DNA from: Paramyrothecium sp. XJ0827
Lineage: Eukaryota > Ascomycota > Sordariomycetes > Hypocreales > Stachybotryaceae
Direction of reading: 5' to 3'
DNA length: 64,000 nucleotides
Assembly (NCBI GenBank): GCA_020881915.1
Contig: JAJFPB010000007.1
Location: 2,480,001 to 2,544,000, forward strand
The notes under the pieces are model-generated. The model was not told where the DNA came from, ran no database searches, and worked only from the letters and a program-made list of their open reading frames with translations. The position numbers were made by a program, and so were the translations under genes. Positions within the stretch are counted from its first letter, which is position 1; every line of letters begins with the position of its first letter. Shown in pieces: positions 31,318-42,515 of this stretch.

Positions 31318-31434
31318 ATGATGACAAGAAATGCGGTCGAGAATTGCAATTGCTTGGTTTGCTCAATAAACGTGTGGGTGCTTTTGGAACTGCATCATGT
31401 CGGTTACGATACTAACGAATCAATGTAAGGAGCT

Positions 31435-31830
31435 CTAGCTGAAAGAAGGAAAAGAAATCAGAAAGAAGAGATGAAAAGCTTCTCCTGTCTGAGACAGCCA
31501 ATTGTGGACCAACTCGCTCCGTGAAGCCCCCCTCGCCGGCAAGGCAGAATCCTCGTTGACACTTACACGAACCCCCTGCTCCGCCTGTGAGCCGCAATAC
31601 GGTCGGGTTGTTTTGACAGTGAAATTGGTGGCGTTCCGGCAGAAGCACCTTGGCTTGTCAATCTGCAGGCCCTTTTGGGCTGCCTGCGCCGCAATCTCCA
31701 CCTTGAGCCTCTGTTGCAGCTCATGCCCGTCCGGATCTTGGTTTCTGCCGGCTTTGGGGTTACATTGGCAGCAACGCTTGACGACATGTTGTGCATAGTA
31801 GGCTACGTTACGTCGATGGGCCGGGAGTGG
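31435..31830 (-). other. Doubtful Cys-containing open frame
   Basis: An open minus-strand frame of about 130 codons from an ATG at 31830 (MPLPAHRRN). It contains KRCCQCNPKAG, KPRCFCRNATNF and RPYCGSQ, with codon choice that looks moderately coding-like (AAG, CTG, GAG, TGC favoured). A GTAAGT donor follows the last Cys group. There is no signal peptide and no family I recognise. It could be one exon of a small secreted protein whose first exon I cannot place, or chance. Confidence 0.2.
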
Positions 31831-33196
31831 CATAAGGAGCAGTAAGCAACTTGGTGTCTGACAGCTGCGAGACAACTAGCCTTCCCTAAGCTCATTTGCA
31901 TGAAGGCTCCTGGCCCCTTTGCATCCTGCTCATTTTGTTTGCTCGAATGCGAGTTATACGACGATGCGGCGTCAGGCCTCAGCCGGGGGGTCTTGGCCCT
32001 GCAGGAGCCCCAGAGAAGAAGCAAGCCAAAAGACGGTGCAGACAGGAAAAGACGGTATCTGTCGACTCCCGAAATTGTTTTTTTTTTTCCGACGTCTCTT
32101 TTTGCTTAGCCTCGACTAGCGGGTTTAGTTGACGACGATCCCATCGGTTAGATCAGGTCAGTAGACCGCGGTCTTTTCAAGAGCTTGCCCCACTATTGGA
32201 GGGTTGGGGAAACTATTTCTTTTCTAACTGATACTGGCAGGGACAGAAGGTCGTACGAAACCTGTTTTGTTCTCTCTTTTTCCCGCTTCCAAGCTTTATC
32301 TCATGAGCTTATTGCTCTCAAGGTTGTGGGCCTGCGCTTATACTAGGGTCGAGCGTTGTTCAATCCTCCGGCGTCAGAAACCGGAAATGGGACGCCGGGG
32401 TTGCGACAACCGGGTGGCACTGCGATGGCCCGGGGAAATCACCAATCAACGTCGACCACAGCGTCAACTGAACCAACTGTCTGGTCTCGATTTAGCCTGG
32501 CATCTGCCTCCTCCTGGCGTAAGGCTGCCAGCGAAACGACCAGATCCCAGTTAGCCTCTAATGCTTGTCGGTCCTGGCTATGGTATGGGCCGGGCTCCAC
32601 AGAGCTGAACGCCAGACGTGCCAACGAAAATGCTCGCGGGCCATCACGAATCAGCCGCAAAGTCGGGGAGAGATTGGACCGGCTGACTCGTCACAAAATG
32701 CCGGACTGAGTGATCACCCACGTGTTGGGCACTGGTGAATACGGACAAGAAACAACGACGCCCGTGGCGGCGGCAGTGGCAGCACTAGCAACAGGATGAA
32801 GAGAATTAGGGTCAGGTACGTCCGGACGTGGCTCAACGGCCGAGGAGCCGTCGCGGCTGAACGGGCATCCGCTCCTTTTCGAGGCAACTCACTGTTGACC
32901 GCCAACAATTTACGTACGTACATGAAATGTAGGCTTGCACAAGAGTCACACAAGTACGAGCTGAGGTTTTAGCGGCTCGCGGATCGCCATCAACTCCATC
33001 GCGGAGCAGCAACCTAGGCTACACACGGACGGTAACTTGTGGCGCACCAGAGCTGCAGGACCCTGGGGGCTTCCTTGTCTTCTGCTGTGAGCTAAGGCGC
33101 GCCGATGATGTTGCGCAGGGGTAGCTTGGAGGGCTCAAGGCAGTTTCTTGCGAAAGGGGTAACCGTTGCGGTTTAGGCATTGTGATGTTCTGTACT

Positions 33197-33202
33197 TATA
33201 AA
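33197..33202 (+). promoter_or_regulatory. TATA box of the Cys-rich GPI gene
   Basis: TATAAA (context ACTTATAAAGGGG) lies 123 bp before the start codon, with a short CT-rich leader between, a standard fungal core-promoter layout. Confidence 0.6.
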
Positions 33203-33324
33203 GGGGAAAAGCATGCTCGTCCTCGACTTTTGCCGGACTTGCTCTTGAGTTGTCAGGCTTCCTCACCTAGATCATTGCGCTTCACTCCTCGATCTATCCT
33301 ACTCTCATAACTCCAATTGTCAAT

Positions 33325-34320
33325 ATGTTGAAGATCAACCTGCTCCTCGCCCTCGCCGGCGCTGCGGCCGCCACCGACCGGTTGGCCGTCTCCATTTCCA
33401 GGACGCACACGGCTAAGGTCCCGGTCACCGGCCTTGGCCTGAGGGGCCTCTCGCTCCGGCAAACTGGTGAATGCAGCATTGGCAGGGAAGAGTGCGAGGG
33501 CACCTGCATCCCCCTCACGGGCTCGTGCTGCGGCAATGGCGATGGCGGCTACTGCGAAATCGGCTCGTACTGTGACAACGGCGGCTGCTGCCCGTCGGGC
33601 GAGATCTGCACGGGCGAGCCCTCCGGCTGCCCAGATGACCAGGAGTCCTGCGGCGACAAGTGCATGCCCGAGGGTGCCGTCTGCTGCGAGAGCGGGAGCC
33701 ACTGCGATGCCGGCGACACCTGTACCGCTTCCGGCTGCTCGTCGGGAGGCGCCAGCGGTGGATCTGGCGGCTCTGGTGGCGATGATGACGATGACTCTGG
33801 CTCTGGCGGTTCAGGAGGCTCCAGCGGCTGCGGATCCGGCGAGGAGACGTGTGGCAGCGGCTGCATGCCCACCGGTTCCGTCTGCTGCAACGACCTCGGC
33901 TACTACTGCGACGCCGGCCTGTACTGTGCTACCGACCGTACTTGCCGACCTGGCAGCCCCGGCTCGGGCGACGACGATGACAGCTCGTCCGCCGATCCCA
34001 CCACGACCGACTCCTCGATCCCCACCGAGACCAGCTACAGCCTGGTGGCTTCTTCAACCGCTGGCAGTGGCAGCGATGACTCTGATAACTCGGATGACGA
34101 CTCTTCCAACTCTGGCTCCGGCGGCTCCGGCGGCTCTGGAGGAAGTTCCGGAAACGATGACGAGTCGGGCAGCAGTGGCGGCTCCAACTCCAACGATAAC
34201 AACTCCAACGATGATAACCAGGGTTCTGGTAGCTCCAACAACCCTCCCGCCGGCGCCGGCTCCTTCACCAAGCCCAGTCTGCTGGTCGGTCTCCTCGGTC
34301 TCCTTCCCCTCGCTCTGTAA
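33325..34320 (+). CDS. Cys-rich, Gly/Ser/Asp-rich GPI-anchored cell-surface protein
   Basis: Intronless, 331 aa. The signal peptide is MLKINLLLALAGAAAA; the C-terminal hydrophobic tail (TKPSLLVGLLGLLPLAL) indicates GPI attachment. Three related cysteine modules follow: about residues 49-90 (ECEGTCIPLTGSCCGN...YC...YC), 105-140 (SCGDKCMPEGAVCCESGSHC) and 170-205 (TCGSGCMPTGSVCCNDLGYYC). Each has C-x3-C-x(2)-P-x-G-x-x-CC followed by C-x5-C, a granulin-like pattern common in fungal surface proteins. Linkers between and after the modules are low-complexity Gly/Ser/Asp repeats. The role is unknown; wall or surface display is inferred. The antisense frame (33549-33890) and a shifted plus frame are composition artefacts. 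Confidence 0.85.
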   Translation: MLKINLLLALAGAAAATDRLAVSISRTHTAKVPVTGLGLRGLSLRQTGECSIGREECEGTCIPLTGSCCGNGDGGYCEIGSYCDNGGCCPSGEICTGEPSGCPDDQESCGDKCMPEGAVCCESGSHCDAGDTCTASGCSSGGASGGSGGSGGDDDDDSGSGGSGGSSGCGSGEETCGSGCMPTGSVCCNDLGYYCDAGLYCATDRTCRPGSPGSGDDDDSSSADPTTTDSSIPTETSYSLVASSTAGSGSDDSDNSDDDSSNSGSGGSGGSGGSSGNDDESGSSGGSNSNDNNSNDDNQGSGSSNNPPAGAGSFTKPSLLVGLLGLLPLAL

Positions 34321-35129
34321 GGGCGACTCAACAAGTCTCGGGGGGCGTCGCATACGCTTCGCACGGATGAGCCACCCTCTATCATATTAGCATTTTAGAA
34401 ACCACACTATCAGGGGGGAGTTCGGATTCAGGTCTTGGCGCAGGGAGGTGTGACGTCTTTCTGTTGCATTCGTAAACCTCGCAGTATTTAGTTTGACATT
34501 TGGTAAAGGGAATGGGAGGGGAGAGAACGGGACATGGAGCGGGAAAGGGACTGTTGCGAAAGAGTCTTCTCCTTGGGCTCATCTGAAATTCATGGCCATA
34601 TATCATCGGTCTCAACCGACATAAGACACCTCGATTTTAATCTAGAGGTTTAGTAATACAACGCAGCATTTTCTCCACGTACGCCTGATGTTTTGTCCAA
34701 GCGAATGGGGTTCTGTAACGTGATTCATGGCGTGTTGGTGCGACAAACGAACGACGAAACACCTGGTCTGAAAATTGTCAACGTGAAGATGGTCAAATTT
34801 GCGGTGCTCGCGGGATTGAGAGGACGGCCTTTCAAAGCATTCGTCGATCCCACGGTCTTCATGCAACCCGCTATGATTCAATGCTGGTACAGTGTATGTA
34901 GAAGAGTAAAACCTATGAGTACAATGCATTTGCACGCTTCCTAGTCTCACTTTCGTTCTCTTTTTTAGCCGTTTCAAGCCCTGTCGGACAAAAAAAAAAT
35001 GAAGATCCCTGGGGACCATACCTATATAAAATGTAATGTACAAGACAGCATCCGCCGCATAACGCCGAAAGTTAGTGGAAAGTTTTCAGAACTGAGTCGT
35101 GATGTTTTTTTTTGGTCCTCCTCTTGAAC
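34321..35129. other. Convergent intergenic region GPI gene - stomatin-like gene
   Basis: 809 bp between converging stop codons, presumably 3' UTRs; A/T runs occur near 34990-35000 and 35106-35113. No gene is recognised. Confidence 0.4.
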
Positions 35130-36385
35130 TTAGTTCCTGCCGGTAGCCTTGTTGAAGCCATCCAAGACTTGTTCTTTGATGTTTTCGCTGCCTGCTGACT
35201 GGGCTCCGTCTTGCTGTGACGCTGATTGTTGAGGCTCCGAGCTTGGAGACACGACCTGCTTTGCCAATTGTTGGGCTTGTGCGCTGCCAACCTTGCCGTA
35301 TACGCTCATTGCCGTGGCAATCATGCCGCCAATGTCACCCACGTTGCCAGGCACAACAACCGAGGTACCTTCCTTGGCAAGCTTGCCGAAGGCGTCGACG
35401 TACTTCTCGGCGATGCTGAGGCTCATGGCACCCCTGGCGCCCTCGTTGCCCTCGAGTATGCTCTTGGCCACGAGATCGATGCCCTGGGCGGTGGCCTGTG
35501 CTTTGAGCAGGATAGCCTCGGCCTCACCAGTGGCAGTGTTGATGCGCTCGGCGCGCAGAGCTTCGGAAGCGAGAATGACGCTCTGCTTCTGACCCTCGGC
35601 GATGTTGATTGCGCTTTGGCGTTGACCCTCAGAGTCCAGAATCTCGGCGCGCTTGGAGCGTTCGGCGGTGACCTGGCGGTGCATGGCCTCAACGACGGGA
35701 CCGGGGGCGTGAATGTCTCGGATCTCGTAACGCAGGCAGGTGACACCCCAGGCTTGGGCGGCGTCATTAATGGCGGCTGTGATGTTCGTGTTGAGGGCGG
35801 CGCGCTCACGGAGCACATGGTCGAGGCTCAGCTGACCAATCTCGGAACGCATCGTCGTCTGGGCGAGCTGCGAAATGGCGTACTCGGCATCCTCAACACC
35901 GTAGCTGGCAATTGGCTTCCGTCAGAAACACTGCTGCAGGCAGCCATGGAACAAAGAAACCCAACTCACCTGGCCTTGTAGGCGTCAACCACACGCGTGT
36001 ACAGCACGCCGTCCAACTCGAGCGTCACGTTGTCGGCCGTGATGGCGCTCTGACTGGGGATCTCAATGGCCAACTCCTTCAGGCTCTTGACGTAGGCGAT
36101 GCGGTCGATGAAGGGTATCAGGATAGCCAGGCCGGGGTCAAGAATGCGCGAGAACTTGCCCATGCGCTCGACGATCCAGGCAGTCTGCTGGGGCACGAAG
36201 CGCACGACCGTGTTGGCGGGCAGTCGGGATCCTGGACGGCCAAAGTATGTGGGTAGAGAGCCGCCTTGACCGGAGGAGCTGCCGGCGACGGGCAGAAGGG
36301 CGCGCGATGAGGTGGACAGGGCCCGGAATTGCTGGTGCTGGCGAAGGGTCGCCCGAAGGGCAGCCCTGCTCAACGAAGTCGCCAT
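35130..36385 (-). CDS. Mitochondrial stomatin-like protein 2 (SPFH/band 7)
   Basis: Minus-strand exons 35970-36385 and 35130-35904 give 396 aa; the 65-nt intron restores DAYKASYGVEDAEYAI. The Arg/Ser-rich N-terminus (MATSLSRAALRATLRQHQQFRALSTSSRA) is a mitochondrial presequence. The SPFH domain runs from about residue 60 (TVVRFVPQQTAWIVERMGKFSRILDPGL) to about 240 (LRYEIRDIHAPGPV, MHRQVTAERSKRAEIL). A coiled coil (SEGQRQSAINIAEGQKQSV) and the stomatin-like C-terminal region (GNVGDIGGMIATAMSVYGK) follow. SLP2 proteins scaffold cardiolipin-rich inner-membrane domains and influence prohibitin and protease complexes. The tail after 350 is Gln/Ser-rich. It is divergent from the MMS2-type gene with 632 bp between starts. 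Confidence 0.93.
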
Positions 36386-37017
36386 GGCCGAGTGCAGTCG
36401 GGAACTTGGTTCTGGCGCAATTGACCGTGTTTCCTTTGCTTCGAGGCCACGGTATTCCTACACACACTCGACCCCGCAAGCGGAATGGTAAAGGGAAGGT
36501 CGAAAGGTTGGTCTTTGCAGTGAGCAAGCCGGGCGGGTAGAACGGTGGATGACGTGAGAGGAGCCGTTTAGAACATTCGAAGATGTTGCGAATGTGAGAG
36601 AGCTGGGGAGCTTGGAAGAGCTCGCTTGGGCCGGGAATTATCCGACACCGCCCACCGATGGTCGCTGCCAGCCACGGCTCTGCAGTGCCCTGCCCGTGCC
36701 TGTAGGCAGTACCGTAGCGACTGGCAGGTGGTGCCCCGCGCTACCTACCTCGGTGCCCAGTGGAGCGTGTGAGATCACCGAGCCTCAAAGAGACGTCGCC
36801 CGCCCCTCCCCCTCCATTTCCCGCCCATCGTCCAGAGCGGCAAGTCCTTTGCATCTTTGCGCGCTTCGTCCTTTTGTCCCGATTTCTCGACTGCCATCTG
36901 GTTCGGGACCTGCATCATTGCGTCGCCTTCCTACGATCTGACAGCTAGAAGAAGAAGAACAAGACACGAGCCCAAACCGCCACCCCCCTCATCACCAATT
37001 CTTCGCATCCCGCAGCC
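36386..37017. promoter_or_regulatory. Divergent promoter region stomatin-like / MMS2
   Basis: 632 bp between divergent starts, GC-rich at the left and CT-rich at 36790-36860. No gene or recognised motif. Confidence 0.4.
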
Positions 37018-37707
37018 ATGACGGCCAAAGTACCTCGCAATTTCCGCCTGCTCGAGGAGCTCGAGAAGGGTGAGAAGGGGCTCGGCGCCGAGGCCTGCAG
37101 CTACGGCTTGGAGGACCCTGAGGACCTGCTCATGAGCAACTGGAACGGAACCATCCTGGGCCCCCCTCATGTAAGGCAGACCAGACCTTCCTCTTCAACG
37201 CCCTTCTCTACCCAGGCGCACATCCTTGATGCTGCCCGAGAGCACGAGATTTCTCTATTGTCAAATGGCCAGAGGCTACCCGGCGATTCCAGGACAAATG
37301 GGCAATAGAGAATGATGCGAGCAAAGCTGACCAGATAACTCGCACCAGTCCGTCCACGAGAACCGAATCTACAGCGTCAAGATGCACTGCGGCGAGAAGT
37401 ACCCCGACGAGCCACCCACCATCCAGTTCGTCAGCCAGGTCAACCTTCCCTGCGTCAACCCCCGCAACGGCGTCGTCGACCCCAAGCAGCTGCCCTGCCT
37501 GGCCCAGTGGAAGCGGGAGAACACCATGGAAACGGTTCTGATCGAGCTGCGAAGGTGCGTCTGCTCCTACCACTGCGGCTCTTTTGCTGCAATTCTTTGC
37601 TCCCAGGTCACTTTGCGGAATTCGGCACTAATCTCATTTGCAGGTATATGGCTGCGCCCAGTAACAAGAAGATTCCTCAGCCTCCTGAGGGAACCACCTA
37701 CTCATAA
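37018..37707 (+). CDS. MMS2: MMS2/UEV-type ubiquitin-conjugating enzyme variant
   Basis: Exons 37018-37170, 37349-37554 and 37644-37707 give 140 aa. MMS2 pairs with Ubc13 to build Lys63-linked ubiquitin chains in error-free DNA damage tolerance. Motifs: [39 protein letters not shown] across the 178-nt intron 1, [20 protein letters not shown] and [29 protein letters not shown]. The HPN and active-site Cys arrangement of catalytic E2s is missing, as expected of a UEV. Length matches the family (about 137-145 aa). Start context is CGCAGCCATGA. Intron 1 is the longest confident intron in the window. Confidence 0.95.
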
Positions 37708-38360
37708 GCTCTGCCGATTGTCGATAAATCAGGAACAAAGGTGGGAACTGTGCGGGGCAATTGGCCGTCACGACGACACGGGACGTTGGGCAGAGCTGGG
37801 CCTGGAGGGATATCAATATTGTTACCACAGCATTGAGTCACGAATCGAGTACATGGTGTGTCAGGGTAGCCCGGAGTATGATATTTATGAATTTGTTCTA
37901 TTATGTTGACCCGGTATGGGGACTCTGTTTGTCATCCCACACACAAATCTGTTCAGCTCGGCTGGCGCAGGCTTCAATTCCTGCAAGACAGCCGGATACT
38001 CTAACGGCCACGCGACGCCAGGCGCAGACATTGAAAGACAAAGAAAATGATGGTGTGCGTGTCAATCGTCATGAAACCTTCTCTTCCTGAGTGGTATTAG
38101 TAGCCCAAGACATTACATAGAAAATCTCCCCTTGCCGACTGCTTAGATCGTTAAACTCCTAATTATAAAGTCATGCAGTTCCGCCCTGTTCGGAAATCCG
38201 TGCCTTTAATCCTTGGAAACCTGATCCAAAATGCTTGCAGAAAATTGACGGTAATTAAGGAATAAAAAATATTATAAGGGTATGCTCGCGGGCGTCTCCA
38301 TGGGTATCAAGAAATCGATGAGGGTGGTGATTAGGTGTGGTTCCCACAGCTGTTCCCATT
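37708..38360. other. Convergent intergenic region MMS2 - 832-aa gene
   Basis: 653 bp between converging stop codons, AT-rich at 38090-38290 and consistent with two 3' UTRs. No gene is recognised. Confidence 0.4.
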
Positions 38361-40859
38361 TCAGCTGTCCTCATGCTTCCACCAATCCGGAGCATCTCCA
38401 AGTCGCCCACCACCAACCGCGCTCAGGCGAGCCATTCTCTTGTTGAGTGGAGCCATGGTTGGAGGCAGTGGGAAGACGCTTGGTGAGATAGGGCTGTCCG
38501 GCCGAGGAATGCCTGCTGGGGCGTAATCTTCCGACTCCATGACCGGATCCATGCTCGAGGCCATCGCCAGCTTTGGAAGCCGGCGCTCTTGTCGCAAAGA
38601 CTTTGCTGAAGAAGAAGAAGGCGATGTCCTGGAAATGCGTCTCGTCCTTGGCGGGGATAAGTTGTTGTTCGATCGCCCAATGCCACTAATCAAGTCGTCC
38701 AAATCATCCGCATTTAGAACCTCGTGGGATGAGTTATACGCATCGCCGATGTAAGGCTTCTGCTCCGGTGCAGGCGGCTGATACGTGGAATTCTTAAGAA
38801 AAATCTGCGACTGTCGAGGATGAATCGGTTCCGGAGATAGGATAGGACTCGTCGTGTCAGCTTCATTAATGTCCGAGCGAACTCGAGGGCTGCTGGTATA
38901 GGGGCGGCTATCGTGGCTACCAGCCTCACTGCCCGCTTGAGGTATCCGTGGAGTCGAGTCACTAGATGATGGAGGAGCGGGGAAATCAAAGCCGAGCAGA
39001 TTCGTGATTGTTGCATCGGAAGCCTTCGAAAGGTGTTTCTGGGCTGGCTGTCGGTCCTCCAGGGGTTGTTGGCTACCAAGCCTGGATTCAAGCATCGTTT
39101 GCCTTTTGTGTCTGAGAGCGGAAAGAAGCATCTCTTCTTGGCGCGTCACAGCCATGAAGCGGTTATGACCGCTAGATCCATCCACGGACGAATGGGCCGA
39201 ACGAATATAGAAATCGACAGAAGTGGGGCTCAGGGGAGGAGTTGGCTGATCGGTCTGAGGAAGTAGTGTATCCCGCTGCATATCCCTGCTCGACTCTTCC
39301 TTGTCTTCATCAGATTCGCCATTCTCGCTAATCTTCTCCTTGGTTGGGAGCATGGCAACAACGAAGGCATCGGGGCTCCCTTGGTCAGACCGAGGTTGCC
39401 AAGACGGTGCCGTGCTAACTGATGAGCTCGAGATGATTGAGCATCGCGCAGATGATGCTGATGCGCTTCTGGAAGCAATGAACGTTGTCTGATAGTCGGG
39501 GGTGGGGAGGCTACTGGGCTGCGCACCCGGAACACCCAGGTATGTAACGCTAGGCGCGAAACTCGTGCGTTTGCTCGATTTGCTCGATTTACTCATTCGT
39601 TTTTCTGTACAGTTTGGTGTGGGTGAGCTTCCTATCAAGCCTTGCTCCAGAAGAGCCATGGTCTCTGGAATGCGAGAGATGGGTCTAGTCAGGGTTGACT
39701 TTTGGCTCTTCGTCTCGGGTTCGTCATAATCCTCCTCGGAGTCCGATGATAGCATTAATACGCTTGTTTCCTGCAGGTCTGAGTCCTGGAAGCTTTGGGC
39801 GACCACAGATGCCCTGGACGTTTTGGTATGGCGACTCGACACACTCCCAGAATCCTCGCTGGGAGTTGGTTGTTGGCCCGCTTTCAGTAGAGCCAACGAT
39901 GAGCGCTGGACGGGCGGATGTAAGAGAGATTGCACTGTTGGGATATTCTGCATAGTCTGCGACGGAAGAGAGGTTGACTCGGTTGTTGGGAGGATGCCCA
40001 GACCACTGCTTGGCGGTTTGACAGGTTCGTCATCTTGCTCGAGCTCAGCATCCATGACTTGACGGAAGGACATTTGCTCATAATGCTCGTACAGATCCGG
40101 AAGCCCATTAAGATGCGGACCTCTTCCTCGTTGAGCGCTGCCGCCGCTTGTGTTAGGACGTCCAGTTTCCGTAGCTGGGCTGTTTGCGCTCTCCTTCGGG
40201 GCGTGCCTCCCAATCATACGTCGTTTTCGACCTGAGGATGGTGGGGGGGACAGGAGTGAAGGAGATCTTGTCAGGTAATCGGCACCCAGCATTGGATCGT
40301 GATGCTGCTTCGGACTCCAAGCACCGGACAGAAGGTTGGAAAGATCCAGCTTGCTGGGCTTCTTTACGGACTTGGGCGACGCATGTATGTTATCCATATC
40401 GAGCATTTTCTGGGCTTTAGGAGGTAAACCCTTGGCCATTGCCGACGCTGACGTTTGTTGTGAGACGGATAGGGGCATCTTTGACTTGTCGTACCATGAT
40501 TTGAGGGTGGACGAAGATTGCTTCGATCTTAATACAGTGGATGTCTCCGTGAAGGCGTCATCCCCACCGGCGGCACTGATCTTGAAACTTGACGGAAGAA
40601 TGTCAGACTCGTCTGCCCATGGCTCTGCTACAGATGCTGGGCTCGCCTGCGGACGGAGTGGGCCCGTATAGCTTCGCGATCCTGGACCCTCGAGGTTCGC
40701 AGCATTGTTGGTTGCCTGTCCGTGCCATCCCTTGGAAGAATCTATGTTGAGAGGAGCGGAACCTAATATCTTATGCGCCTTTGTCATAGGTTCTGTGACT
40801 GTAATTGGCGGTGGATGGGCTTTCTTCCGGCCCGGAATGGATAACCCAAAGCGAGCCAT
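38361..40859 (-). CDS. Large Ser-rich, mostly disordered protein of unknown function
   Basis: Intronless, 832 aa. I do not recognise a named family. The chain is Ser/Pro/Thr-rich and likely disordered for most of its length, with basic patches (GRKKAH near the N-terminus, SGRKRRMIGRH near 215) and an acidic stretch (SSDSEEDYDEPE). Short segments look conserved-like rather than random: LPDLYEHYEQMSFRQVMDAELEQ (about 260), FMAVTRQEEMLLSALRHKRQ (about 605), ATITNLLGFDFPAPP and a C-terminal PDWWKHEDS. The FMAVTRQEEMLLSALR segment resembles a motif I recall in uncharacterised Pezizomycotina proteins. A regulatory or scaffold role is possible but not shown. The start is the first ATG of the frame. 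Confidence 0.75.
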   Translation of the reverse strand: MARFGLSIPGRKKAHPPPITVTEPMTKAHKILGSAPLNIDSSKGWHGQATNNAANLEGPGSRSYTGPLRPQASPASVAEPWADESDILPSSFKISAAGGDDAFTETSTVLRSKQSSSTLKSWYDKSKMPLSVSQQTSASAMAKGLPPKAQKMLDMDNIHASPKSVKKPSKLDLSNLLSGAWSPKQHHDPMLGADYLTRSPSLLSPPPSSGRKRRMIGRHAPKESANSPATETGRPNTSGGSAQRGRGPHLNGLPDLYEHYEQMSFRQVMDAELEQDDEPVKPPSSGLGILPTTESTSLPSQTMQNIPTVQSLLHPPVQRSSLALLKAGQQPTPSEDSGSVSSRHTKTSRASVVAQSFQDSDLQETSVLMLSSDSEEDYDEPETKSQKSTLTRPISRIPETMALLEQGLIGSSPTPNCTEKRMSKSSKSSKRTSFAPSVTYLGVPGAQPSSLPTPDYQTTFIASRSASASSARCSIISSSSVSTAPSWQPRSDQGSPDAFVVAMLPTKEKISENGESDEDKEESSRDMQRDTLLPQTDQPTPPLSPTSVDFYIRSAHSSVDGSSGHNRFMAVTRQEEMLLSALRHKRQTMLESRLGSQQPLEDRQPAQKHLSKASDATITNLLGFDFPAPPSSSDSTPRIPQAGSEAGSHDSRPYTSSPRVRSDINEADTTSPILSPEPIHPRQSQIFLKNSTYQPPAPEQKPYIGDAYNSSHEVLNADDLDDLISGIGRSNNNLSPPRTRRISRTSPSSSSAKSLRQERRLPKLAMASSMDPVMESEDYAPAGIPRPDSPISPSVFPLPPTMAPLNKRMARLSAVGGGRLGDAPDWWKHEDS

Positions 40860-41606
40860 GATGCATGTGCGTTTGGGGGGGAAGTCGATGCACCAAGTCT
40901 GCTGTTGTCCTTAGGCGGTGACCGTCTGGAGAAGGCAGGCCGTTGGGAATTTGGTGTTAGAAGAATATTCTCTGTCGCTGCATCGGGGCGTATTTGGTGT
41001 TACAGCAAGCTCTGCGTAGAAGAAAGTGCAGCGAAGACGGAAGCTGTTGGGTTAATCCAGATCCAGGGCGCTTTCCACTAATTCACCACCACCTCAATCC
41101 CAACCGGCTCGAGGAGCCGCATTCAAGACGGATGAGAGACCAGGTGTTCCAAAATCCAAACAGCAAGACAGCTCGGGATCTCGTGAAAGTGGGATGTGTA
41201 AGATGATAAGAGGAAACCGAGTCGAGTCCAATGCTCAAGTGGTTCGAGGAACCGCTAGACAAGGTAAGGCTCAGGCGACCATCGGTGGCCGTATCCACTG
41301 TCGAACTAGGGACGAAAGTGCTAATGCCACCAGCCGATGCGCCAGGCATGCACCTTGCTCGCAAGCGGGCAAAAGTAATATTAGTTGAGAAGGGAGGGAT
41401 GTTTGGTTTGTACGCAGAGCGCATCCGGTGCGACAGGAGATGCCAATATTCAACGGCCAAGATGGGATGACGGACGGGTTTGAAGGGGATGATGGGATGA
41501 TAGGAATGGGGGGGAAGGAAGCAACGACACACGGACTGGCGGGAGTGAAAATGCTCGGACGGACCTTGAACTGTATTGAGCTGGACCAGGTGCTGTGCTC
41601 TTGTTT

Positions 41607-41637
41607 GCGTGTGTGCGTGTGTGTGTGTGTGTGCGTG
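41607..41637. repeat. (GT)n microsatellite
   Basis: GCGTGTGTGCGTGTGTG continuing to 41637: about 15 GT/GC dinucleotides. On the minus strand it encodes a spurious His-Thr run in an open frame. Confidence 0.85.
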
Positions 41638-42515
41638 CTGGCATCGATTCCGCGGCCCACCACCCTTCCTCCACTGTGGCCCGACAGCTAGCATTGCCAA
41701 ACCCCAGGACCTTGGCCCCTCCCCACCCCTTCCTTTGACCGACTCGCCAAAGCCTGGCGGACGAGGTTGCTTGCCCGCTAGTCTTGCTTGGTGGCAGTTG
41801 TACGCCGAGCGATGGGCCACTCGTGGCTTGAAAGCGGGGGGCCCCAGGACACAGGAAGGGGGGGGGAAGAAGACCAAGGAGCCATGTTAGGACACTGACC
41901 GGGGTGGCTTGGACCAGGGCCTTCGGATTGGGCGAGTTTCCTGAAGAATGCGACCAGCTTCCGAAAGCTTTCTGCTCCTCCGGTGCGACCACTACGCAGG
42001 TTTTCCCGTGGCAAGGTTACACTGACAGCAAGCCACCCTGAGCCCAGCGCTGGTAGGTTTGTGTGCGGGCGGGATGATGCTGCCGCTGATGATGGCATGG
42101 ATCAAAGTAGCGTCGAGCCAGCAAAGTTGGAGGGTGGTGTTTTGGACGACCCAGAGCTCGGGGGCGGTTCCTGGATTCGATGCTGTTAATCCAGCCCAGC
42201 CCGTAAGGTGAGACGAGGTGGAGGGCAGCACCATGTCACTAAGAAAGGTCCTAAGGGTAGTTCCTGTTGTATGTACGGTACCTAACCTAGGTAGCTAAGG
42301 TATGGCAACTTTTTTCTTCTGTTTTCTCTTTTTCTTTTGGCATCTTGTCCCAGCACCTCTCCACTTCTGACCCCAAACTTTGATGGCTTGACAAGAGTAA
42401 CTCCCTCTACGGGTGAGAAATCTTGGAAAGCCGCCTTGTCCCAAGCCGGTAGGTGGCCCTAAAAGCGTAAAAGCAGATTTAGCTACAGGGCCCATATCGT
42501 AGGCATTCTATCCTT

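Larger units (their letters stand above)
31318..33324. other. Intergenic region Sec63 gene - Cys-rich GPI gene (2.0 kb)
   Basis: No secure gene. A Cys-containing open frame on the minus strand (31435-31830) is listed separately as a doubtful candidate. The right end holds the TATA box and leader of the GPI gene. A T-rich run lies at about 32080-32090. Confidence 0.45.

Noticed and set aside
33467..34390. 307-codon shifted plus-strand frame within the Cys-rich GPI gene
   Set aside because: Ala/Pro/Thr-rich translation produced by frame-shifting Gly/Ser/Asp codons; the Cys-rich frame has signal peptide, Cys modules and GPI tail.
41083..41877. 264-codon minus-strand frame in the 5.7-kb gap
   Set aside because: It runs through a GT microsatellite (His-Thr repeats) and overlaps competing frames; no conserved text.
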